NCBI GenBank assembly: GCA_946894095.1
Contig: OX335642.1
Span: 22,517,021 to 22,581,020, forward strand
Source of the DNA: Incurvaria masculella
Taxonomy: Eukaryota > Arthropoda > Insecta > Lepidoptera > Incurvariidae
DNA: 64,000 nucleotides
Reading direction: 5' to 3'
Part shown: positions 1 to 11,200 of the stretch, piece after piece
How positions within the stretch are numbered: position 1 is the first letter of the stretch
Layout of the letters: the number at the start of each line of letters is the position of its first letter
Program-made: the position numbers and the translations under genes
Notes under the pieces: model-generated
Told to the model about the DNA's origin: nothing
The model's database searches: none
What the model saw: only the letters and a program-made list of their open reading frames with translations

Positions 1-1165
1 ATACCGCCGTCTTATGCCTCGTTCCGCGCGCACTATAACATTCAGCCTTGCTCAGGTTATTGAACGATTGAGGCAAAACGAAAGGTCTATTTTAGTTCGA
101 GTGTTCGGAATCTAGGTCCGCCGCCGGCCCATCTCAGCGTTTGCAAAAGATTTTACCTTTTCCAACGTAAATGTTTCTTCTAATACTGGTAATTTTACTG
201 CTTAGGTACCTCGTTTTTTTAATAATGTAAGTAATGGGGTATCAGTTATTATTATATATAAATGCTTTACAATACTGTTAACAAGTGCAGAAGTTCATTG
301 ATTATATTATTTAGACACTTTCTAAATTGCGCTACGAATGTTACGTGCTTAAATATATATATCGTTAAGGTCAAAGTGTGATGGTTATTGAAAGTGTAAA
401 TCCTGGTACGTAAAGATCATAAAACGTAGATATTGTTAAGTTTTTAGTTATTTTTGTAAATATTGTTTTCAGTCGAATTACTAAGTATTTAATTATTACA
501 TTAATGATCCTCTAAATAAACGTATGCTGCATTTACTGTCTATGTGTCAACATAACATATCGTTCCCATTATTCAAATATTCTATTCCTCTTTAGTTATC
601 TGTTTGTAACCAAATGTTTAATCTTCTATCTATAAAAAATATCTTGATATTTAGACATATTGTTTTAATGAATACGTCGACATTACCGTTATCACACAAA
701 ATTAGAGGTTATATAATGACAACTTCATTGAAGTATTGTTTTAGATTTAAAAAAAAAATGGTTTGGTTACTCATCATGCTTCAGACAAATATCCATGCAA
801 AAATGTTTTTAAGGTAGATGTCCCTATACAACCACAAATTCGAAAGTATCTTGGATTGTATAACACTTAAACGTAGTCTCAGATTATTTTAATTTGTTAC
901 TCAAATGTCCGTTTTGCCTCAGGGTTGCTAAATTTTAGTATTTTTTTTCATTTACATCTAAATAGGCTACCTTATAATATAATATAATTTAACCGTCGTA
1001 TTTAATGCCCGTTTTACCAATTACGTATTTATTAGGTCCTTACCTATGAAATTGGCGTTTTTTTGAACCGCCTAATTGAATCTCAAATATTTGGCGTTTG
1101 GTTAGGAATTCCAAATTCCAATTTATTTTAATTTAAATAGGTTTCTAAATTTGAAGTCCTTTTTT
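1..1165. other. AT-rich DNA without recognised gene
   Basis: I read this stretch on the minus strand for the missing TM4 exon of the channel gene and saw no exon with a membrane helix. Short AT-rich ORFs here have no family resemblance. Confidence 0.5.
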
Positions 1166-1690
1166 AACCGACTTCAAAAAAGGAGGAGGTTATCAATTCG
1201 TCTGCATGTTTTTTTTTTGTTTTTTTTTTTATGTTTGTTACCTCATAACTTTTGCCTGGGTGAACCGATTTCAATGATTATTTTTTTAAATGATAGCTAG
1301 TGCTTTCCAAGTGGTCCAATTTTAATTTGGTTAAGTTCTGACAATGATATCCATAAGAAAATCATAAAAGTCTTAAATTTGTATTGTGATGTGCGCGACA
1401 AATGGACGAATAACTCAATATAACGCCAACCGATTTCGGTGATTCTTTTTTTATTGGAAAGGACGTGTACAAATTAGTAAGTGTACTTCAGATTCACTAA
1501 AAATAAACAAATAAAAAAAAATTAACAAAAAAAAAGTCGGTGTCAGCCAAGGTTAGGTTAGGTTAGGTTAGGTTCTCTTGATTGGCTCAGCGCGTGCCCG
1601 GCTAACGCCGACTCAAAAAATAACAGAAATCGTAACTACAAAAATGAAAATTATTTTTTAATGTTTAGTGCTTTTTCCTTGAAGTCGGTT
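1166..1690. mobile_element. TIR element with ACCGACTTCAA ends
   Basis: The left end AACCGACTTCAA (1166-1177) and right end TTGAAGTCGGTT (1679-1690) are exact inverted repeats bounding 525 bases with poly(T)/poly(A) runs and no coding capacity. The same left end and following GGAGGAGGTTATCAATTCG occur at 18125 and, in reverse, at 56998, so this is an interspersed family, probably a non-autonomous DNA transposon. Confidence 0.65.
1551..1574 (+). repeat. Interstitial (GGTTA)n insect-telomere-type repeat
   Basis: Almost five GGTTA units lie inside the TIR element. TTAGG is the ancestral insect telomere unit; here it is interstitial. Confidence 0.85.
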
Positions 1691-2105
1691 ATTTTTTTTG
1701 TTAAATTTTTTTGTTCTTCGGATTTAGTTATTCATTTGTTTTCGAGCCATTTTTTCTTTAACTTCGTTCTGTTTAAAATAGTAATCGAAAAATAGAAATA
1801 TCGCATTATTAACGAATACGAATTTTACCGTGGAAACAGGGCTTCGGCGTCAATCATAAAATAATTTTAATATTTTTTAAAGGAATTGTAAAATAAAAAA
1901 AGTTAAAAAAATGGTTACCGCATCAATTGATTGAAGCAAATCAACAAACATGCATCGAGTGCTACGTTTCAGTAGTTAACCGTCACAGCACGAAGAGATT
2001 TTGTATCGTATTTAATTAATTAAATTTTTATTTAAATTTAATTAATAAAAAAATTAAAATGGTCCCTTTTCTTAAATTTCTTTATAAATTGAAAATAATG
2101 AATAC

Positions 2106-2266
2106 CTTTACGGGCGGCAGACAGCAGATCAGGCGCAGAAATCTGTGCGTCAACAGCGACTGGAGCCAGCCAGTTCTACAGCTTTTCTCCAGAGCCGGCT
2201 GCATCATTACCAGCTGCACCAGCATGGCCAAGAGTGTCGTCATCAACACCACTTCATATAGGACCA
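2106..2266 (-). CDS. Exon 11 of the FAMeT-channel gene: TM3 and start of the cytoplasmic loop
   Basis: The acceptor is TTTACCACAG and the donor AAG/GTATTC; phases are 1 to 0 (161 bases). It encodes VVLYEVVLMTTLLAMLVQLV, which is TM3, then a basic stretch ending ICCLPPVK. The frame is open into a further exon that should carry TM4. I did not find it in the remaining 2.1 kb of the window. Confidence 0.82.
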
Positions 2267-5200
2267 CTGTGGTAAATTTTATAAATACACATTTTCACAT
2301 AATTGTGACAGGCAGAGATGATAGAGCGCCGTGTGATACGATCGCAACTACATCATCAACATCACTTTGACAGCTGTGCATCTATTGATTAGGGGTGGCA
2401 CAAATATGACCTTGGAATATTGAATAAAATCTGGGAAAATGTAAAAACAATACGGGAGTCAACGAACTTCAAATAATATATCTGAAGGACCTAATTTGAA
2501 GGTATGCATGCATATTGCACGAACAATGGATTCAAGCATAACATTGTTTTTGCTAATAGTGGCGTTAGAATTAACCGCTGTGATACAGCAGTTGATTCAT
2601 TGTATACCTCAAACAAAAAAATGAGATGGTAATCATGTAAGTAGGTAACCTAAGGTATTTAGCACAGACCTATGGAAGGTAGGGTATGGCTCGCCACCAT
2701 GGTGTCTATGTAGGAGAGTAGTGCGCAGAGCAGCACGGCAAGGCCACTGTAGAAAGCAACGCGTGTTGGCGCCAGAGGTTCAGTCCAGAATGATATCAGC
2801 AGGAATACCACAGCCGCTGCGAAACGATAAAAATAAAGTTAATAAGATTTTTTAGTGTTTTTAGTTCTAAATGAAATCATCTTTAATTCGGAAGCAATCG
2901 AAGATCTTTCCAGCAGGTTAACCAAATGTTAAATGTATTTACAAAAACTTTCGCAAAGGCGGTTAAGCTCGCTAATGCATATATTCTCTACGATTGTTCG
3001 GTAGTCATAATATCAAGCTAACATTGTACATCACATTACGTACGTTTTTTCGAAAAGGTTAAGTTAGGATATGTTAGTTACCTAGTAATATAGAAAAATA
3101 AACGGTTTAGAAAACTAGTTGCCGGAATTTTGCTAAATTACTAGGGACTTTTATATTACATTGCGAGATTTTGTGAGGCTTTATATTTCTATGATTATTC
3201 TGGTAAAATGATAAAAGTACAGAAAAGGGCCTAAACAAGCCCTGGAACTTACAAGTGTCCTCCAGTTTTCTGTGAGTTCTCGCATGTGTTAACATGGCCC
3301 AATTCGGATGGGGTGTCAGAAAAAATACTCTTTATAATACAATGTTTTTGAACTTACTCAGCAATGGCGTATAAAGTAAGACATTGAATGCCCCCTTCCT
3401 GTTGAAATTTAAACGCAACACCAGCTCGCTATTCTGTGTTGGATACTCATCGCCGTTGCATGTCACATTGGTGTAGGGCGAGTGGGAGGTGGGACTAAGC
3501 TGGTAGCCAGCGAAGGTTAAATCCCATTCGTTAACTATGAACGAGTTCTCCTGCAAGTAAAGTTTTCTTTGACACGATTTCGCTTGATATATTCTATTGG
3601 ATATTATGTTCATAGGTGAATACTGTGACCTGCTTCCTTTAGAGTTTTCGAGGACTTTGAGATATATTTAAATAACTACAGTTTCACTAAAGCCCGAGTT
3701 TATAATTAATTGCGTTATTTTATTTTCTCAAAATTATTCATCTCATATTTGTTTTAATAGATGAAGAGTAGACATTCGGTATTGTAAGCAAATCCACTAT
3801 TATACTGTCATGATATAAGTTAAGCCCACCACATGGTAACTAGGTGCCATGCCAGATGCTTTATAATGCACGGCAACTGCATGAAACAACCGGAACGCCA
3901 TCTTTCATTCAATGCTTCGGTACCAATTTGCTTAGAATTCTGCTAGGATGTAAGATCTGCATGGTTCTAAACATAAAACTGCATCAATTTGGTCTTCCAA
4001 ACTCCCCTGGAGCGATGTTTCACCTCAGAACTATCAGAAGCTTCTTCTTCAGCGATGTCTAGCATCTCGATGTGAATCTCCTCATGCATCTCCCAGGCTC
4101 CGATATACAGCTCGCAGGAATACTTGTCCCGAGGCCAAGCGCTCAAATTGCTAGATTTGTCTTCGCACCAACTCGAAACCTTCCATTCGAACAAACATTT
4201 ATTTATATAAGTTTATTGCACTCAAGAAAAATCTCTTACAACTTACAACAACTTCATTCTGGAGGCATTTTCTACCAGTCTACCTTTGGGTATCGTGAGC
4301 AGTAGTGCGAGTGGTAACTATGGAGAAAATAGCTTTAGAGGAAACATAATTCCTACAAAATATACAACAAATACACATTATACTTATACTTAAAAATATA
4401 ACTGTACATAAATATAACTACATCAATATCAATAAATAAATACTAAATACTATATATATAACGACACGCCTGGTGAAGGGGGGCTCGCTATCAGAGTGGT
4501 CCGACATGATGTAAAACCCGAATTTATAATCAGGATGTGATCTCTGTTGGTTTATTATTCACTAACAATCGATAATCGGTGATTTAACCGGATTGAATTG
4601 GTAAACGCGGCGAGTCCGTTACAGCGTGGCGACCCGACCGACCACTCAACCCAAAGTGTCCTATCTCTCGCTCACGAGGCATGTAGGTACTAACAGCGCC
4701 CCTAGTGCCTGTTTCGCCAACCCCTGTAGCGATCTCACCCAAGTAGAACTACTTGACGTTTCCAACTCTGCCGATAGATGGCGATACTTCGTAGGATCAT
4801 TGATAAACAATCAAACACTACTATGGAACTAAAAGTTGGCGTTACTGCAACGCCGACATATATGTATATATTATGAAAACAAATAAAAGATGATACTTAA
4901 TACAATATAATTAAAGGGAAAAAAAAAGAAAAAGAAATAAAAAACATACTGAAAAACTTAAAAAAGTACGAGGAAGGAAATTAAAGAAATCATAAAGACA
5001 GATAATAAGCAACCTCACCTTCGAGTAAGTAATTTGATTTGTACTAAGCAACTTCGCTTTTTCAACGAAAATTATATGAATGTAGGAACGACCGAGCGGC
5101 AAGGAAACATTAGTTTATAAAAGAAAGCTTTAAAAGGACTACTTTTCGCAGGTATTGTGTCTATAACCATTTCGCCACCCGCTCTATAAACCCATAATTT

Positions 5201-8200
5201 AGAATTCTCCAGCAGTGCCTACTATACTTGATTATTAATATACACATATCAACGTCGGAATTGTTATATTATGTTTGATAGTGAATGATAAAATTTAAAT
5301 TTTAGTTGCATTATTTGCAACATTACTGTCAAACGACGTGTTGTTCGGCCAATTGAACTGACACTTGCCATGGAACGATTTTCAATAAAACGTCGATAAC
5401 TGTTCAATTGGAAAATTAGTTTATCATGGTAACCTCCAGGCGACTATGATTTCCGATGCATCATTACCTTGCATTCTCAAAATTCGAATACTAAAATATA
5501 CGTACTGGTGTGCGAATGTGCAGAACTGCAACTCCAGAGCTTAAAAAGTAAATCGGTTCAAAAGTCTTGGACTCTAAGGCTCCGATTCCCACTGAACTGC
5601 AAAGAAATAATAATTCAAAAGTATATAAGTAAGAATCAATGCACTTGTGAGTAACTTCTTTGTTCCACTTAAGAACGGCCCGTAAGCTATGCTCCCCATA
5701 CAAACGTAGTTTACTAATCATTTGGAAACCGCTATTCCAATTAAATTGATATTTACAAGGCATGCAGACACAGATATAGCATAATATTAGATACCAAACA
5801 TCAAGTAAGTTGGAAGAGTGGTTTTAAAATTATTAGTAAACTACGTTTGTATGGGAGGCGAAATTTTATGATGCTTACGGGGCGACCTTAAGGTGGCCCA
5901 ACCCGCTCATCTCCCCATACAAAAGGGGAAAGAAGATCACGCCCATATTTCTTGTCAGAGATCCAAAATATTGCTCAAAGTAGCTTTATTTGATCGAACT
6001 AGATGTCTGATGACCATTGGCATTGTAAAATTGTGTTTGGTTTCTAAGTTATAAGGTCCGAAAGTTAGAATTTTTATACAATAACTTTGGAGGTGGATTA
6101 TGCAATGATAAAGTAAGAACATCGTAAAAAGATTAGTCATCAGACATAGCTTATTTAATCAAGATTTATGATCTATTTGGTTATTGTTAGAATTTTGACT
6201 ACAGCGGTCGTGAATTACTTTTAGCTATAAGTCGTTTTGAAATTAAAATTTTCGTAAATCTTACCCAATCATAAACTATGCACATTGTCTTTTTTGTGGA
6301 CATGTTGCATCTTCCTCATCACGGAGCCTGTCTTATTCTTTGAAACAGAGAAGGTCCCAGAGCGCAACAGCACGGTTTTGTACCGTGCCCGCAAATGAGT
6401 TGGGCCCGCCGGGTTGGGCCACCTTAAGAAATTACAGTACAGTAGGAGATAAACCTAAGTATGCACTTCTAATTAAGAGGATAATGGTGTGATGGAGTTC
6501 CATTAAATTTGCACGAGCCTGTCATATTACAAATATTTTTCAGACTATTTTCCCATTGAATAAATTAACTGAGCGAAATGAAATCATGAATCCATAATCA
6601 CGAATCAAGAAAAATCTTTTTACACCTGAGGTGCATCATGACATTTTGGAACCACTTCGAAGTCTGTTAGCTATTTATAGCGCCAAATAAATACACAATC
6701 TGTGAAAATTTCAGCTGTCTATCTGTTACGGTTACTGAGATACAGCCCTGTGACAGACGGACGGACGGACGGACAGCGGAGGCTTAGTAATAGGGTTCCG
6801 TTGGCACCCTTTGGGTACGGAACCCTAATAAACGATACCTTCTTAGCTTTGGTTAGGCATAGGCTTTAGCACTGTTGAGGGCTTAAACCAAATTGACTGA
6901 TGGTCCTTTAACCTTTTGAGTCTTAATAGCTAAGCTCCTAAACTAATTGAACTAATTTCAAGATGGCGTCTAACAATCGACGACATCGTTAAATTATTTT
7001 GAATAAATAATCAAACCAATAAAATTATGATATTCGTTGATTGTTGATGATTAATTTTTGTGTTAGCTATTCTAGCGATGAAGATGCCATGGTGTTACAA
7101 ATATGCGAAAACCTTAAGGAAATAGGTAAAAAAATCCTTTCCGCCATAAAATACTCCATAAAATTTGTAGCTGAGGATTAGGGGTGTCTAGCAGAAACAT
7201 AAAAATATATACGGCCATCTTCCATCCCATCCGGATGCATGGGAGCATCCCTCAAACGTAACGACTTTATAACAATCTCCATTTTGATATTTAATAGTAG
7301 ATACTCGTACCTGGTTTGAGTTCTTCTTTCCTTGAAAAGTTCTTTTTTTTCCACTAGGTAGGTCCATGTGTAGGAGTGATTTTAATGTTTTGCGTACTTT
7401 TCACAAAAATGCAAAACAACAAAACAATGTGTAATCGGGTAAGTATGAAATTCAATCAGTTTCATTTATTTGAAAAACTTACTTCAAAATATAAAATTCA
7501 GGTTTCCAAATCTCGCCCTGTCGGAAGATGAGCTGCGTAGTGCCGTTATATTTGTCAGGGTCCCACACTATCTGCTCGTCTTTCCAGCTCTGTAACAAAG
7601 TGACGAGAATGTATTTGCTTATGGAGCTTTCATATAACTTATAGTTGTGACGAGAATGTATTTTCTTTTGGAGCTTTCATATAACTTATATAGTTTATTT
7701 GTAAAGACCATGCCCGCCATTTTGCCAATTGGAGCAAGCCAGTCCGCACAAACAGCACGTCGGGCACAGCCATCGCCTCTCTCAACCATATTTTAGGGAA
7801 AGAAGAGACCCGAACCTTGCGTCACCGCAAGCAAGGACCTTAAAGCGACTACTCCAGTGGCATTTTAGTTTTTAGACGATTTAGTTTTAATACTATTATT
7901 TCTGTCATGAACTAACAGTGACCTCTTAACCAAGAGTCAAAATACATTATCATTATTATTCTTACTGCTAAGAATATATATATAGCATACTCTGTAAAAA
8001 TGTATGAATAAGATTCCTGTATGATACATATTCTGACCAATACCTACAACTAAATAATGCTTAACTAATTCGGGTGTACAGAGGCCGATTTTGTTTATTC
8101 AAAACAATTTTACATTCAATTTACTTAAATATTTTAATTATATTAATTATAAACATGGTTAAATAAACATTGTGTCCTACTGATGAGGAGCACACTGACG

Positions 8201-11200
8201 CCCAATACTGACTAATTCGCAAGTATGTTAATGATAATGAATTGGGGTAGTTCGATTTTTATTCGTTGATTCATCTACATTTTATCGGTTTACATTTTCG
8301 AGGTCATTTCTGCAAAAAAAATATCAATAAGGCTGCGTTTTTAATAAACAAAATCTCTTTCATTTTGACCATTAGTATATTAACATTGCTATATTAAAAT
8401 TTGAATAAAACAAATTGATTAAATAAGTATTTCTAAATTCACTTCTGATAATATACCTTTAGAATAGCATCACATTTATCCAATTCGTTTTTTCTCTGGT
8501 TACACTTTCTAAAATTTTACACTTAATGAAAATAAATCCCACTTCTGGCACTGAACTTGAACTCAGGAATTTGACAGAAGAACAATGTCATCGGCAAAGC
8601 GAAGATAAGAATAGCACTATGGGATATTATACGTAACGAGGCAATCCTCTAACGTACCAGAGTATTGGACACCGGGTGGCTCAAGTGGCCTTGTCAGTCC
8701 TACCTGGCGGCAGTGGACAGGAAAATGGAATGTGGGAAGACCACCCGCCAGTTGGGACGACGACATCAATTGCGTCGGCAGTAAGCAGTGGTTCCGTACT
8801 ACTGCGGGCCGGGAAGACTGAAGAAAAATTGGAGACGCGTTTGTCCAGCAGTGGACGCAAACACGCTGACTGACTGACTGGCACCCAAAAATTTAAATGC
8901 GCTTACCGAACCTATGTTTACATGTTTTAAAATATAATCTTTTTATTATTGTTTAGTATTTCTACAAAATTAATAAATTTTACTGGTTTTCACTGCCAGA
9001 TATTTAGATTACTTCTCGAAATTACACAGACAACGAAATTCCACCATAATTAGTGAGATTGACCTTTACCTTACGAAACTGAAATGGCTTTATATTGCTC
9101 ACATAACAACATCAAATCCCATTTAACACGGTCAACCTTTCAGGCCCATTTCACCCGGGAATCCTTAAGCTGCGTTCACATTGAGTCGGACCCACCGCAA
9201 ACTTCCGCACGACTGTGGTCCGAGGAGACCGCTAGCCGCGTTTACATAGTTTACGTCACCAATATTTTTTATTAAAAAAATGTCACAATAAGTGGAAACT
9301 TTTATAACGGTATTAAATTTTATTTTGCGGTTTATTAATGCGATTTCACAGCACATTTTTTTCTCATAAATCTAATTATTAAGTTTCAAAAATATATGTA
9401 TTATCAAGTCGATCTAAGATTTACTATCCCTAATGCAATATCCTTGTATACTAATAATTCAGAAATAAACTCACAAAATGCTATTTAAATGACGCTGATA
9501 CGTCACTTCGAATACTAAACTCCAAACACTGAACTTTAACTTAAATAACTGTTCACTCATATCACTTCGGAGTCTCACTATCGCTTGTTTCGCATTCGGA
9601 CTCACACACGAAGGGTTTCGTACCATTATTTAAGATTCGACCCAAAGAAGTCAATTTATTGTTGGGTTTTTATTTTATTTTTGAGGGATGGACGGACGGA
9701 CGGATGGACGGACGGACAGCAGAGGCTTAGTAATAGGGTTCCGTTTGGGTACCCTTTGGGTACGAAACCCTTAATATGACTGCCTCTCCCTAGTGGTCGG
9801 CTACCTTTTATATCGGTGGATTTTCTTTCTACAATACGGTATTCCAAGGTCGGTCAGCATAGCGCGCTCGTAACACTAATAAACACACAAAAGCGTATTT
9901 GTTGGTTTGTCTCTCTTTCACGAAGCTACGGAAAAATATAAAGACATTATTTTTGTTTCGCTTTGAGATAATTTATGGGCCTAAGAGTGAAATTGTAGGC
10001 TACTTTTCAAAACAATGTTTTCTATATTATTCGTAAACTAGTTAGGGCTTGAATATATATTTTTTGGATTTTGTTCTTATTTTAGAAATATTTCTTAGTT
10101 AAAAATATGATATAAAATATGTGGTCATATAACATCGTTGAACTTTATATTTGTAACTTGTAAATGAAAAGAGGTGATTTGTGTTTGTAAATAAAAACAA
10201 GAAAATACGTGAACAGGTTGTAATGTTTGTCATTTGTTTTCACTTTCATTTGATTAGTAATGAACTAACTTCTAGACCTTAATGTGAGCTGTGTTAACTA
10301 CTGATGATTTTGTTAGCATTCTAATCTAATCTACTAGTAATCTCAAATCACTTGCTTTTGTGTAATTATATTTCTCCAGGTACACTTTTTCTTTTTATAA
10401 ATAACGCCACTTTCATAATGTGTTTTAGTGAGGGATACAGAAGACAGATTTTTACACTTGTTACCAATTAATTCTTTGTATCTGTGTTTTATCGTCTGCC
10501 TTGGTTTTTCTGCCAAAATAAATAAATAAGCAACGTACAATCAGCACTGTAGTTCACTTATCAAGGGGGATCTGCAGCATAAATGCTGAACTGGCTCATA
10601 CTAAACGTAAAACATACACATTTATGTTTAATTTTGTAATTTATTCTAAATTTTGTTTTGGGAAAAAATAATCGTTATAATTTTTTTTCTTTCATATACA
10701 CTATTTGTATTGTCTTTGTTGATCCCTCAATCATAGTTTTCCTCCTAATTACTTAACATGACCGTTTTGCCGTCTTCTCCTGGACTACATCTCGGCCGGA
10801 TGACAGGCAATGCATTGTAATGCCGCATTACACGGACACTGGAGTTTTATAGCGCCACATTTGTACGGCACGCTCCGAGGTGAACGGAGCGAGGTTTTTT
10901 ACTCGACTTGAATGGTGCAATTTGTTGTGATGTTTCGAACCTCACTACAAATGCACTGTTGCAACTTTTTTTAAAACACCTTTTTAATGTTTGTTAAGAC
11001 TAATAGTTTGGATCTCAAGGTAAAAACCTCTTTCTTTCTTATCCGAAATATATATGTGCATTTCCGTTAAAGATTTTTTTTTATGAAAAACCGTAATGGG
11101 TGGCTGGGCTGAGGACCAAAGGTGCTCAGAAAAACCAAAAACACCTCGCCTCGCGAAACCCCGCTCAGCGAGGCACCATGCCAGATACAGGTCACACCGT

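Noticed and set aside
1551..1574. Chromosome end
   Set aside because: Fewer than five units, embedded in a transposon-like element with unique DNA on both sides.
5491..5763. Minus-strand ORF as the missing ligand-binding exon
   Set aside because: It lacks any conserved strand motif, overlaps the 24-bp TIR element and has no phase-compatible splice sites.
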